Assembly: GCF_048128805.1 (NCBI RefSeq)
Contig: NC_136006.1
Coordinates: forward strand, 6,275,679 to 6,339,678
Direction: 5' to 3'
Source of the DNA: Centroberyx gerrardi
Lineage: Eukaryota; Chordata; Actinopteri; Beryciformes; Berycidae
DNA length: 64,000 bases
The notes beneath the pieces are model-generated. The model was not told where the DNA came from. It worked only from the letters and a program-made list of their open reading frames with translations, and did not search any database. A program made the position numbers and the translations under genes. Below, piece by piece: positions 32,491-45,664 of this stretch. Within the stretch, counting starts at the first letter, position 1, and each line of letters opens with the position of its first letter.

Positions 32491-32928
32491 AGGGAAGTTA
32501 GTTAGCTAGAAGAGGCTAGCGATAATCACATCCATATTCTGTATCTGCTCATTTCAATGCTTCACTGAAGCTGTAGCTGCTTATACTGAGTGAAATGTTC
32601 ACACTCAATGAGCCATGACTTTACGGCTGCACCATTACATCAAATGGAAAACATCTAGATGTCTTGCGCATCATTTTCTACACATTTCCCTGTAATTCAG
32701 CTTGACATATTTGGTATATTTGGAAACCTTGGGATCTTGACTAGAATTTGAAACTGCGCAGCATGTGTCTGTAATGACCGACCCACCGGCGGGACAGGCA
32801 GAGCTGAAGAGGTCCAGTGAAAAATAAGAAGGGAAAATAAAAGCTAAGAAATATGAATTTGTGTCCGATCTATCTGCGTTAGAGCATACTGCAGCAGAAA
32901 AATGAGCGTAGGAAAAAAAATATGAAAA

Positions 32929-32960
<32 letters not shown>

Positions 32961-33112
32961 AGCGTACTTACACAGAGCGCAGTGTGGGTTAAGGTGGCAT
33001 GCTGCTGCCGTCTGGCTTCACACTGATCCAGCCGGCTTCGTCCTCATGCAAGAAGAACAGCAGCAGCTTCCACATCCGTCTGCAGGTCCAACAGAAAACC
33101 TCATGTGCCTGT

Positions 33113-33114
<2 letters not shown>

Positions 33115-33177
<63 letters not shown>

Positions 33178-33690
33178 TCAGGATGGAGGGTGAGAAGGAA
33201 GGGAGGAGGAGGGAGGAGAGACGGAAAAACAGTGAGAGAGGGCAGAGGAGAGAGGGAGAAAGGACGGAGAAGCGGAGATAGAGAGACGAAAATGGAGAGC
33301 GGAGGGGGAAACGGAGGTAAAGAGGGGAAAACAGAGCGAGAGAGAGGGAAAGAGAGAGAGAAGTAGGGAAATGAGAGAGAGGGAGAGAGGGGGGGGGAGT
33401 AGGGAAATTGAGAGAGAGGGGGGGAGAGAGAGAGAAACTGGGAGAGAGGCAGTATGAGAGAGGAGAGAAGCAGAGAAGAAGAAAGAGAGAGTGAAAGAGA
33501 GGTAGAAAGAGAGAGGGAGAGAGAGATTGAGAGAAACAAGCAAAGAGGGAGAGAGAGAGACAGAGAGAAAGAGCGAGAAGTAGGGAAAATGAGAGAAAGG
33601 CAGAGAGACAGATGGAGGGAGAGAGAGAGAGAGAGAGAGAAACACAAGGAGAGAGAGAGAGAGAGAGAGTGAGAGAGAGATGGAGAGAGA
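33115..33690 (+). repeat. GA-rich tract of about 570 bp
   Basis: A pure (GA)n run at 33115-33174 followed by irregular purine-rich sequence with almost no pyrimidines on this strand until 33690. Long open frames on both strands here are compositional artefacts. Confidence 0.9.
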
Positions 33691-33699
33691 CGTCTTACT

Positions 33700-34700
33700 T
33701 GCTGAACAGCGGACAGCTAGATCTCTCTTCTGAGGTGACAGCATGACAGACGCAGACTCTCTGCCCATGTTCTCTGCATGTCACTCGCCCTCTCTTCCTC
33801 TCTCTCTCCTCATCTTTTTCCCACTCCCTCCCTCCCTCGCTCGCTCCCTAGTCCCCGCTCTCTCTCTCTCGTCCTCTTCTGGAACCCGCCCCTCTTTTTT
33901 CAAGGCAGTGATTTTTTTTTTCATTGAATTTTTTTAGCTGTTTGCTGCCATCTTGTGGCTGAAAAAGATTTTGACTATTTGAAGACCAAAGCCCAAAGTC
34001 TAATAATTAATTTGAAAAACTTAGTTTAGTTGGCGTTCAGAAGATATGGACTCATATATTAAAATAAAACAAAATTAAAAATATGTATTGTGTTGGTGCC
34101 TCTATTGTTACAGTTACAAAGTGCTTTACAGTCAAAATAATAGAAAGTCCAAAGACAACAACAACTACTAAGAGAGAAAGTGAAATAACAACAATAAGAT
34201 GGAACAATAAAAGGCAAAAACAGCAAAATAAAAAAGTAAGCAAGGATCCTGAACAGACTTAAAACAGGAGAATAAAAAGGTGATGTAAACAAACTGTAAA
34301 AAGGCCTTCTTACACAAGTAGGTTTTGAGAAGGGATTGAAAAGATGATTATAATATGTGTGTATGTGTGTGTGTGTGTGTGTGTGTTCTTGTAATCTTTG
34401 TTTAAGACCTTCAGAGGGAGTGCGGGTTATTTTGGCCGATCCTCACTTCTTCATGGTGTTAGATCTGGGTTTAGGACTAAGATTATAATGACGGGTTAAA
34501 GTTAGTTTAGGATTAGAGTTTGGGTTCAAATTAGGAAATTATGGCTGTAAGTGTGTTTTGTGGTGTCGGGTGCACAGGCCAGGTGAACCCAGTTGAACTC
34601 GAGTCTTAAATGCCATAAAATAATTGGGTGTAAAAGTAAGTGCTTCATAAAATATAAATAAATAAATGAACAAGTGCACCAAAGGTAAGTTGCAAAAACA
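33700..34700. other. Non-coding, retroposon tail and microsatellites
   Basis: 34100-34270 carries ACAGTTACAAAGTGCTTTAC, a LINE-type tail. (GT)n at 34357-34386. No exon seen. Confidence 0.4.
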
Positions 34701-34734
34701 TTGAAAGGTAAATGGTAGGGTTTGGGTTTAGGGT

Positions 34735-34855
34735 TAAGATTAGAACGAGGTTTAGGTTTGGGTAACAGTTACGGTTCAGGGTTAGGGTTCAGGGTTAGGG
34801 TTCAGGGTTAGGGTTCAGGGTTAGGGTTAGGTTATGGTAAGGGTTACTTAAGGTT
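34735..34855 (+). repeat. Interstitial telomere-like repeat
   Basis: GGTTAGGGTTCA units of 12 bp repeated about four times, within a wider TTAGGG/GGTTTAGG-rich stretch. A shorter CTAACCC-rich tract lies at 38846-38900. Confidence 0.8.
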
Positions 34856-34859
34856 ACAG

Positions 34860-35346
34860 GAAGGAAGGAAGTAATGTAGTCAGTGGCAGGTCCTCATAGG
34901 GTTACAAGTACAAGGGTGTGTGTGTGTGTGAGTGTGTGTGTGTCAGGCCAGTGTGCATTGTGGTTATTGTATTTGATTATGTGCAGGCATGTGTGAAAAC
35001 TCTGAATACGGAGTTGTCACCTCGGTGAGTCTATAAGTGTGTGTGAGAGTGTGTGTGTGCGGATGTCAGTTTCAGTGTTTGTGTTTATGTGTGTATTGGG
35101 TGTGGATGTGTGCCGTCGGTGAACGAGTTTTGGTGAAGTGTGGAAGCCACAGACGCATATAAAGGCCGTACCAGGCAGATCATATAATCCTGATACACTA
35201 AACCCCACCCACACGGGACTAGTACTTCACACACATTAAACACGCACTAAGAATTATTTGCAAATACTATTTTTCCTGGGCAGCACACATTGGTTTCATT
35301 GGGTATTATGGAGCAGAACAGAGAACACCTAATTAATTCACAGTTA

Positions 35347-35381
<35 letters not shown>

Positions 35382-36040
35382 CTGTCCTTATAAACACAGG
35401 ATAGGTTGTCAGTTTTGAATAGCGGCCATCTTTTGTATTAGGGATTAATGGTCAGGGTGGCAGCGGGTTAAGGTCATGAAGTACAATCGCTTCATTTGTT
35501 CATGTATGTTCGAAATGTTTACACAGCAACAACAGCTGTTGCTAGTGGCAACCGCACAAGAAAAAAACAGATCCCAAAGAGAGTCGGAGCAGATGGAAAA
35601 ACTGGCTCCTGCTCCTCTCAGGGTTTGGGCAGTGAGATCACTTCCTGTCTGGTGGCGCGGACAGACAACATGGCAGCCAGGGGCAGAGCTGCAGCACCGG
35701 GACGCCCGGTTCACCCAGGACACCCAGAGCCGTGATGCTGGGCGGGGGCAGCGAACGCATCAGAGGAGGAGATGGAGGCAGCTGGGGCAGTACTTACTGA
35801 GCTGTTGAAGTATGTATAATGTATACACAGGCACAAGTACAGTGCGGACCGTACGTTTAAACAGCTTTGAGTCCACAGAAAGGAGCTTCCAGAGTACAGA
35901 TGACTAGAAACTGCTGCATGGCTGCCTCTTCAACTGAGTAAATGCTTGGGAAATTCCAGTTTCGTTGTTTGAGGTTGCTAGGAACGATCTGGAAAACGGA
36001 AACTGTACTGTGTAGGATGTGGTTTACAGGCGGTTTACAT
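34860..36040. other. Non-coding; microsatellites and a CpG-containing patch
   Basis: (GT)n at 35348-35380. 35580-35800 is GC-rich with several open frames on both strands, but no homology or splice structure was recognised. Confidence 0.35.
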
Positions 36041-36059
36041 CCTCCGGCATGTCTGACAA

Positions 36060-36400
36060 AACCCTGCAAGGCTTCACCCAGAGACAGAACAAAAACCGTA
36101 AGAAGGCCCAGTGGTTCCTCCCTGCACAAGCTTCTGTCAAAGTTGTAATATTATGCGAATCTGTTCTGAAATGCACAAAAACACACCTTTTTGTGGGAGA
36201 CCATGCCCACCACCACACCTCCTTTTGGCCAATCGACATGAAAAGTTAATCAGTTCTTCCATGGCCCATAACCAACCTTCATACCAAGTTTTGTGCAAAT
36301 CCGTGCACAACTTTTTCAGATATCCTGCTAACACACAAACACAGGATGGACAAACACAGACGCAGGTTAAAACAGGACTTCCTCGGCGGAGGTAATTATC
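36060..36400 (+). repeat. Fish retroposon-like fragment
   Basis: CCAAGTTTTGTGCAAATCCG, then AGATATCCTGCTAACACACA and CTTCCTCGGCGGAGGTAAT: the recognisable end of an abundant fish repeat. A related motif with AGACAGACAGACAAAAC lies at 12990. Confidence 0.55.
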
Positions 36401-39400
36401 CAGTTCAATTGGCCGTAGGTCTAAAGGAACGGACATAATAGCCAGCTTCCCCATCGCTTCCTCTCCTTTCTTGTCTGCCTGGGTCTGGTGACCTTGATGA
36501 TATGCACAGTTTGAAAAAACAAACAAAAGACATCTGACTAAGGCCTTTACATGCCCCATTTAACCCAGAGCTTGAGCTGAACTCTAGGTGTTATGCTTAC
36601 TCTGATTATCTGCTTACTCTGATAACATAGCTTACAAGATAATCAGATAAAGGCGTTTACGTCAATACTTTCAAGTATTGAAATTGTCTTGGAGTATTGC
36701 CTTAATCAGGTTACGATTGAAATATTAGTGTACCTGTAAACATACTCAGTTTCTTCTGTTATGTTTTGCAGCAGAGGAGCTCGAGGGTCGTTTTAATTTG
36801 GTTCCACATCTGTCCTTGTTTTAGTTCTAGTGCAGGCGGCACTGCTTAAAACTATTTTCTTACCCTTCTCTTTCTTACACTTTTGTCAAATGAAACTGTT
36901 ATAATTTGTGTAGCAGTGGTGCTACCTGGAACTCTACTACTAAATAAAAATAATACCCTGGAGGGTGTTCATTACTGTGAGTATGACAGGTAGGTACAAG
37001 GTGTGGCTGAGTACCATCGACAGCACCAAAGCACTCATAATCACAACGTAAACGCTCCTCTTGCGTTTAGACAACAGTACCAACGCATGTGTACTGACTG
37101 AAAAGTGGTACAGAGACTTTGCAGTTAAGTTATCTTGCCTTCAGTCCTAAACACTCCTAAACACTGAGGTACAGCTTGAGAAGAAGCAGCTCAGTTAACC
37201 CAAACAAACGGCTGTTTCTGGCTTCGTACCTAACAAGCTGACATTACAAACACAAAGTTGATCAGATGTCATCAGGCTCCACTCTCCAGTCAAAAACAGT
37301 CAGGTTCTCTCTAGGTTGTGAGTTTGGAAAAACAATTAGCTGCCTTTAGCCATATAATACTGTACTGTGTTACATCTAGGCCAGCCTTGGCTGTGCAGGC
37401 TCCCACAGCACCCAGCAGCACCCAGCAGCACCCAGCAGCACCCAGCAGCACCCAGCAGCACCCGCCCTGCCCCGGCCCGCTCCGTCACAGCAAACATCCT
37501 GCAGTCTGAGTCGCAGGCCGGGGGTCAGAGTTCACCCGACCCAAACGATAACCTGGAGCGGGCAAGCAAATGAATTCCTCTTTTGGATGCTAATACCATG
37601 CATTCATTTGCATCTGTTTATAGCTGATTCATTTATTAATCACTCTAGGTAAACAATACAATAAAAGCGTAGCCTGGGGATCAGTGAGAAGGTTTCTCAG
37701 ATTGTGCCACACAGGTATGATTTTCTTCCTCCGGGGGAAGATTGGGAACTAACGTTTGTTTTGCTCCCTACAAAATATCTCATTGCCCCAATCAATTATT
37801 ACTAATATCTAAGAGCTGTAAGCATGAAATCATCAGCCATCTTTACTGTTGAATTCAGCAACATTACTACATGTTCACACTGTTCTTGCTTGGGTCTGTA
37901 CACTAGTACTGTATGGATACTTCTAGGTAGTGATGGGAGAAATGAGGCTTTCTGAAGCTTTGAACCAACTGAACCAATTGCTTTGGAAAATGATTCGCTG
38001 TTTGGAAACGCTTGAGACACCGCATGCTGGCGACATCTGCTGGTTGAATGTGTGTAAATCCAATGGGAAGACCCAAAACAACACCTACAATGATTTGGAC
38101 GATTTGGAAGTTACTTGCATATGTTTTCATTTAAGAGTAGTCTAAGATATCCTGAAATAAACAGACCTGAAGTTATGCAGAATATGGAGGCCTTCATATG
38201 GTTGTATTTTAATCATTTTCATTATATCATTTGTGTAAGTATGTATGACAGTATAGCTTATATACAATATTTACGTTCTATTTTTAGATTTTATAGACAT
38301 ATATAAGAAGGCATTTATATGCTTATACCTTAATTTGTGTATGAAATACTGTAATTTGTGTATGAAATAAACATTTGTGTATTAAAGTAGTGTAAGGAGT
38401 GTTATCAGGATTTTATTTATTGAAGAAAACAATTTGTAGTGGTTTGTAACCTTGGCCTCTTTCTTGCTCCTTCCATTTCTCCAAATCAACTAAATCTCTC
38501 TGAAAATCAGTGAAAATGACTCTTGTCTCTCTCTCCTACGTGAAAACCCACAACATTTGGCCATCTTTAATTGTTTTTATTGTAAATATTAGTGGGAAGG
38601 CACATCAGGTGATCTGCAGGAAACCTGGAATCACTGACTGCAGATCAGCCAAATCTTGTCAGTTAGTATAAGCCTAAGTTATGACAACTGATTCGAGATC
38701 AGAAGTTGCCATAAATTTGACACAGGTTCACTTTAGGCTCGACCCCCCAGCGTCCAATCAACAAAACTTTGACACTTTTCGAAACAATAAGAAGCAACAA
38801 AGCTTTGTTTGCTGAAATCACGTGACTTGGCCACTTTGATACGCTAACCACACACCTAACCCCAAACCTAACCTTAACCCTAACCCCACACCTAACCCAA
38901 AATGCTGTTTCGAGTCCGCCCATCACTACTTCTAGGCATATAGGTTACTCAACTAACAATTTATAACATAGATTTTTGAAGACTTCTTCCACCGGTTGAA
39001 AAATATCTGACAATTATCAATCACACCATGTAAAGCATAATCATAGCCTGAGGATCAAGAAGAAGGTTTCTCATTGTTCCACACAGGTGACTTAAACTGC
39101 AAAACATATGATTTCATATTGGGAAGTGATTGGGAACTAACGTTTGTTTTGGCCCCTTGATCAACTCTCCAGGTACATAACTGAATAGGCTTGTGTGTGT
39201 GTGTGTGTGTGCCTGCCTCCTGGGGCGTGGAGGGTCGAGTGTGTGGCAACACACTCCCTCCAAAACACACAGTCAGCATCCACAGTGAGAGCGCCCAGCC
39301 TGGCAAGGGCTCGTGGGAAAATGAAACACCATACACCCACACCTAACCACACACACACACACACCTAACCACACACACACACACGCACGCACACACACCT

Positions 39401-40133
39401 ACACACACACACACACACAAGCCTATTCAGTGTACTTATACAAATCTAACATGGCATGATGACTGATACTTTTATGCATGGGAATCTCACTTGAGTCTCT
39501 TCTCTCACCCATGTTGACTAATATCTGAGAACAACAGGGGGGAGAGGGGTCAGTCGTCATGTGACTGTCTGAAGGTTACTGTCAGTTACGTCTCCATACT
39601 TTATAATCACAAAGGGTGTGTCGTTTTAAACACATCTGTGTGTCCTCTTTGGGACAGCACATCTTTGTGTTACAACACAACATCTGTTGATGACAGCAGA
39701 GTTTTGAACTGTCTTTGAAAAGTAACATAAATGTGTGTTGTAGTAAACGTGTGTAACGTTGGAATTAACAATATCCCTCTTGAATAGGGATGATGATGAT
39801 GATGAGGTGGGAAAGGCACACACACACACACACACGCACACACACACACCCAGGCCTTTTTTAGTTGCACATACCAGTGATATTTGTTGAAATTGCACTT
39901 TTTATAATTTATAATTATTTCTCAATTCACATCATCAGGAAGTGTGTGTGTGTGTCTGTGTCTGTGTGTGTGTGTGTGTGTAGGTGTGTGTGTGTGAAAT
40001 ATCTATGAACTACACTTATATGTAGGTTTGTCTTGAGATTTGGGTCTGGCCTTTGTTGCCTTAACAGCCAAAAAACATTGCAACCAGCAGCATGCTGAGT
40101 AAGTAAAATCTAAAAGAGAAGTGTGGGGAAGTG

Positions 40134-40164
<31 letters not shown>

Positions 40165-40208
40165 AGTGACACTGCATTGCAAAACAACTCATTTAATTTT
40201 GCATTCTT

Positions 40209-40318
40209 AAAGGTGCCCCTGCATCTGTAGCATTCTGAAACATCAATACATCAAAATGAATGAAATCAATTTGAATGAAATGAAAAGTGCCACCTTGGTA
40301 TAATTACAGGAAACAAAG
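40209..40318 (-). repeat. Same dispersed repeat, reversed copy 4
   Basis: AAAGGTGCCCCTGCATCTGT at one end and CCTTGGTATAATTACAGGAA at the other; reverse complement of the family. Confidence 0.55.
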
Positions 40319-40973
40319 GACACGACCGCAGCCGCCGACATTAAAATCAAATTTCACACGAATTCATTGTTTCCTGTTGCAAAGACAGCGATGCGAACGT
40401 GTGAAACTGCAAACAAGGCTTTTCTCACTGATGGTCTGGTTTGTTCACAGTTAACTAATGTCTCTATGTCAATGTGTAAACTCTGAATGTACGCAACACA
40501 GTAACAGACATGTGAAACCTTCCCTCTTCTGCAGTATCAGTGTGGCTTTTCATCTGGAACTGACGTGATTCCAGGAATTTTTTTGCCTTCACTGGCGAAA
40601 AACCCCCAGTACATTCTCAATAATTCTGCTTTGATTCAAGTGGTTATTACCTGGAATATGACTGGTGCTGATTCTGGTAAAATCATAAACTAATTTTTCA
40701 CTTCTGCTTATTGCTTAGCCACAGACATACATGTATGCACGCACGCACACACACACAAATCATTTGCCAGTCCCTCCACTTGGTTTGCTAGATCACTAAT
40801 CAGTTTGCACATGGTTGTTGAGTTAATGAGTTCACACACTCACTTGATTCCTAGAAACGCAGTGCCCACCCTCCACACTCCCCCACACACACACACCAGG
40901 CCGCGTTATGTTTTTGCAGAATTCTTGCAACTGGCAACCAGAAAGGTACATCCCTGTCACCCACATATGCACT

Positions 40974-41015
<42 letters not shown>

Positions 41016-41269
41016 TGGTATTATGTCATCGGAAAATACAGGGGTTTATTGAACATGCTTAGTTCTTGTAAGAGAGGAAAACCACATCACCCACACACAC
41101 ACACACAAAGCAGCCAGCAGTGAGCTGGGTCGTGTTTTGGTGGAGTGGTGCAGCTTAAGGAGGTGGTTTATCTCAGCAGATCATCTGTCCTGAGGCTGAG
41201 GAGGGCGGGAAGCTGGGGCGCTTTCTATCACCCCAAAACGTATACTGTATGCTGTAGCCTCAAAGTCAC

Positions 41270-41470
41270 ACTGAGGTGAGAAATCTCATTTTTCCTTTTT
41301 AGCTCATACTATCATACACCTATTTGACAATTCATGCCGGAAAAAGGCAAAAATGTTATTTTATTGTATTTTTTATATCAAAATCTCATTACTTCTACTT
41401 CCTGGGAAACATAAAATCTTTAGTGATGACTTCATCGTGCACCAGGAGGCGTAAATAAAAATTCCAACCA
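41270..41470 (+). repeat. Dispersed repeat shared with 53050-53330
   Basis: Both have GTCACA..TGA, a T-rich middle, then GTGATGACTTCATCGTGCAC / GGTGACTTCATGGTGTACCA, AAAAATTCCA, ATCAAAC and TTTTGAACRATCC in the same order. Confidence 0.55.
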
Positions 41471-42819
41471 ATCAAACATCACCGATTTTTGAACAATCCT
41501 GCCACTTCATCTTACCTGGCCATTTATTACATTAACAGGTTTAATTATGTATTTATTTTTAAGTAATTGCAGATTTTTTTATTTTTTTTTACGTTTATTG
41601 ACACTTCTTTTTATTTTTAGGGTTTTATTGCGTTTTCAAGCCATATATTCCTGTTTATATTCTATTTTTCTTTGCTGTATTCTATTACAGTTTGCTGTAA
41701 TAGAATTTCCACAACGGTATCGTTAATATTTCATCTTATCTCACGCAGGTTATTACATTAACAGGTTTTATTGCATTTTCAACCAATACATTCTTGTTTA
41801 TATTCTAATTTTCTGTATATATTCTATTTTTCTTTGCTCTATCCTATGACTATTTGCTGCTGCAGGGACCCAATTTCCCTACGTGGGTCAGTAAAGTTTC
41901 ATCTCATCTGGCAATTAATTATATTTTCACTTCATTTTCAACCTATAGAGAGACATTTCAATACATTTCGACAAGTTATATCATCATCCAGCAGTTATTA
42001 CATTATCAGTTGCGAGAACCCCTTTAAGGACCCTCTGGGGGGCCCCGGACCCCACTTTGGGAACCGATGAAGCCTACTATAGGTCAACATGAGATTCAAC
42101 GCACCTCTTTGACGATGAGAAGGTCTTCAGCCTTTATCTTCACCCTCCTCGTAATCCTCTTCCCCCCCCCCGAAGGTGCTAATTGAACTCTTCCTCCCTC
42201 TTTTCCCTCCTTCACTTATTTATTTCCCTTCTCTGAAATCTGTCCTGACGAGACTCTGTTCCCTGAGGATCTGAGCTGGAATGCCAAGTTAGCTGTCGAA
42301 CTCCCTCCCTCCCTCTCTCTCTCTCCTTCTCTCTCTCTCTCCTTCTCTCTCTCTCTCTCTCTGTACCCATGGTAACTGGTGGCCAGCCGAAGCCAAAGGC
42401 CGGTTTGTTTCATTATTAAACCAGCGTGACAAGCATTCACTCTCTGCACACTCCCACCACAGGAGCTGTTAATTAGTGAGTGTGTGTATGTGTGTGTGTA
42501 TGTGACAGAGAGAGAGAGAGAAAGAGAAAGAGAGAAGTGAAAGAATGCAAGGATAAAATGGGGTTGAATGGATGGGAGAGAAGGAAAGAGTGAGTGCGCT
42601 GTTTGTGTGTGTGTATGTGTGTGTGTGTGTTTAAGAGTGACAGAAAGCAAGGAGGAAATTTGTGGTGAAGAGAAAATGTGTGTGTGAGTGTTAAGTGGAA
42701 CATACTGTATATGGAAACGCACTATTTATTTATTTGAGTTATTCAGAGATTATTAAGACATGAGGGTGTGGGGGATTGCAACATCGTTTGTGGACTGAGC
42801 ACACAGAGGCAAACATTTA

Positions 42820-42854
<35 letters not shown>

Positions 42855-43623
42855 TGAGTGGGTGTGTGTGCCACTGTCTGATCAACACACCCAAAACGCG
42901 CCCAGGCAGCCTGGCCTCGGTCTCTCACACAATAAGCCTTTGTGCCTTTGTGGGCAAAGTGAGTGTGACTCTACCAGCTGCAGCAGAGTGAGAGACCAAC
43001 AACAAACAAGAAGCTCTCCCTCCATCTCTCTCTCTCTCTCTCTCCCTCCATCTCCCTCTCCCTCCCTCTTTTTTGGCCGAGTGTTGAAGTTCACACCATC
43101 TGCATACGTATGGTCTCTATCTCCCATTGAAAACTGATGGGGCCCGCTAAGGAAACAAGCCACACTATGAGCTCCATTCTATGGAAGGCTTTCAGGTTTC
43201 ATAACTCACCCTCTGGCGGCCATATTGGAGGTCCTCTGCTGTTGGGCAACAGTGACTGTGAACAGCTGATTGTGTTTCTAAACTTACAACCTATCCATCT
43301 CAAATGAATTCAACAAACATGGTTCATTTCTGTGCTGTTTTTGACTGGGAACTGATCATTTCATCATCTGATACATCTGATGTGATTGTGCTCAGATAAT
43401 ATCAGCTTGTTAGCTAGCTAACCTTAGTGTCTGGTCAGCTAACCTGATCAGCACATCTTCTGCTGTATCTAGTTGTTTTACGAGCGCCGCTGTCCGCGGT
43501 CCTGGCACAGCACGTCCTGGCAGACGAGGCAGGAGGAGACAATTATCCACGTGAAGTATTCTGCTCTTTTCTATTACTCACGGGAAGAATGTAGCCTGTG
43601 TCATCCTATCGCTGCTGTTCTCC

Positions 43624-44096
43624 TTTAAGTTCCTTGGCACACACATCAGCAATAACCTGAAATGGGACCTCAACGCCAAAGATCAAATGAAAAAAGCCCA
43701 ACAGAGACTCTACTTCCTGGGACAACTCAAAAAACTCAGAGTCAAGCAGGGTCTACTGGTCCAATTTTACACAGCCATAATCCAAAGCATCCTGTCATTA
43801 TCGATTACTGTCTGGTATGGAAATACATCTAAGCACACAATAAAGAAAATGGACAGAATTATCACATCAAAGATCATAGGCTGCAAACTCCCCACACTGG
43901 ACTCCATATACACACATAACGCACCATCTCACGAGCAGTCAAGATCACGGATGACCCTCTCCACCCAGCTCACCATCTGTTTCAGCGTCTCCCCTCTGAC
44001 AGAAGGTACAGGTCAATAGGAGGCGGGACAGAACGCCTTAACCGGAGCTTCTTCCCCAAAGCCATACAACTGATAAATACACAAAAGTCGGTCTAA
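43624..44096 (+). pseudogene. LINE reverse transcriptase C-terminal fragment (L2/CR1-like), broken
   Basis: In one frame: FKFLGTHISNNLKWDLNAK, then KKAQQRLYFLGQLKK, LLVQFYTAIIQSIL, SITVWYGN and IIGCKLPTLDSIYT. After about 43915 the homology shifts frame: RTISRAVKITDDPLHPAHHL, then LPSDRRYRSI and RSFFPKAIQLIN, with a stop at 44094-44096. This is the C-terminal part of a non-LTR retrotransposon polymerase. It has a frameshift and lacks the 5' end, so it is dead. Confidence 0.85.
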
Positions 44097-44099
44097 TTG

Positions 44100-45035
44100 T
44101 ATGATATGTGGAGTTGTGTATTATATGTTTTTTCTTGTTGCACTTAGGTCCTTATGGTTGCACTGCCCTGCCGAGTCTTGTTTCTCACATCGCCAATCTG
44201 CGTCCCAGTTCTCAGCTCCACGTCATCACAAGTTTGTGTAATCAATTACTGTCGACCATCACGGCAGTTAGAGATAGATAAGTTTACAGGTTTTTAGTTT
44301 TATTTTCTTAGATTATTTGTTAGTATAGGTAGGTATTCTACTTCGCTGCCTGTTCCAGTATTTCCTTTGGTTCTAAATAAACCAGTTGAACCGTTCCACT
44401 ACCTCTTGTCTGTTCTCTGCACTTGGGTCCTATACTGAAAGCCTGTCACTAGTACAAGCTAGTGTTAGCAGTTGCATGGTTACATTAACATTGGCTGCTA
44501 GCTAACAAAGCAAAAAAAAAAGTTTGTTCAGGTTAACTGAGCGGACTCTTCTCAAGCTACAACTCGAAGCATTTTTAGAGACTAGGGCTAAAGACAAGAC
44601 AGTTTTCTGTGTCACAGTAACCTACATTTAGACACTAATCGACCTTATCAGAGGTCTTGACCAGTGAAAAAGGAAGGTGAACAAAAGAACAGTGGAGTGT
44701 GTTAATCAGTAAAGTCAATGTAAGTGAGTGGATGTGTGAGCGGTATGGTGTGGGGATGTTGTGTAGTCTAAACTCAGAGAAACAAAAAGGCAACGCCAGA
44801 TGCAACAAAATGGGGTGTGTGATTAGTGGCTCTTTCTCAACATGCTTTCTTGTGCGTTCTTGTGTCCTCCATGATGCGTTTCACATAATATCTAACCGCC
44901 AAAACACATTCCAAGACAAAAGAATGAGTTTAGAGTCGGTTGAAACAGATTAGCCTAATTGGCAACCACACTGATGCATAAAAAAACGATCTAAAAAGAA
45001 TAGTAATGACAGGTCGCAAAATAACAGATAGTATC
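44100..45035. other. Non-coding between two LINE relics
   Basis: 44320-44460 ends with CTCTGCACTTGGGTCCTA, the complement of the edge of the element at 51513 (GAGGACCCAAATGCAGAC), so probably a fragment of that family. No gene. Confidence 0.4.
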
Positions 45036-45039
45036 CACT

Positions 45040-45660
45040 TCATGGGTATAAAAAACACCTTCTCCATAATGAGCAGCTACCAATGATAGCAGATACTGAA
45101 CAATACCTCGCTAACTGCTTGGCCCTTCTCTTAGGGAGACCAGCCATCTGAAGGCCCCTCACAACTAGCTTGTGCACGTGACCCAGGCTGCCAAACATGA
45201 AAACTAGAAGTTTACACTTGTAGCCCAGCTGTGAAATATTCTGCTCCAGCTGTTGATATTTCAGCATCTTGGTTTGAAAGGCTTCCTCTAGGTTGTAGTC
45301 AAAAGTACAGCCAACCTCTAGTATGAACACCTCTCTAAGATTTTCATGGACAACAACATCATCAGGGGTGTTGGCTGCAATATTAGAGAACACGTCTGAA
45401 TCATCACTACACAGACTGAGCATGCCCGGCTTGACAGTAGAATGCTTATAAGAACACAGATTAGATGACCTGAAAATTGATGCGATATCTTTTGATATCA
45501 AATCCACGTTTCTGTCATGCCTATATGTAAAGCGCCCTGTATGCATGGCAGCCATTCAGGATGTTAGACATGGTTTCGGCTATCTGCTCATGACCATGAT
45601 GTTTACAGTGAGGAGCATGACTGTCAGGAAGCCAGATGGAAAGATTGAGCTTAGTTGGTA
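45040..45660 (-). pseudogene. LINE fragment with restriction-like endonuclease domain, broken
   Basis: On the minus strand a CCHC-like zinc knuckle (PHCKHHGHEQIAETMSNIL, NGCHAY) is followed in another frame by RHDRNVDLISKDIASIF, then PDDVVVHENLREVFILEVGC and TFDYNLEEAFQTKMLKYQQL. The PD...E pattern and order match the C-terminal endonuclease of R2/NeSL/Utopia-type LINEs. A frameshift near 45515 separates zinc finger and endonuclease, and the polymerase is absent. A relic. Confidence 0.75.
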
Positions 45661-45664
45661 AAAC

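Larger units (their letters stand above)
36400..43600. other. Gene-free stretch with short repeats
   Basis: Contains a 10-bp CAGCACCCAG-type minisatellite (37404-37462), many CA/GT microsatellites (39190-39420, 39818-39850, 39940-40170, 40974-41015, 42820-42852), retroposon tails (41570-41910) and AG/CT tracts (42300-42365). No exon recognised. Confidence 0.45.

Noticed and set aside
33018..33768. Long Ser/Leu- or Arg/Glu-rich open frames on both strands
   Set aside because: Produced by the GA/CT-rich tract; no recognisable domain.
35445..35810. Coding exon in the GC-rich patch
   Set aside because: Open frames on both strands with low-information composition; no recognisable domain or conserved splice phase.
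42216..42722. Minus-strand 168-codon frame
   Set aside because: Built from CA and CT microsatellites; no homology, no splice structure.
43624..45660. Active LINE or domesticated endonuclease gene
   Set aside because: Two separate relics in opposite orientation, each frameshifted and lacking most of the polymerase.
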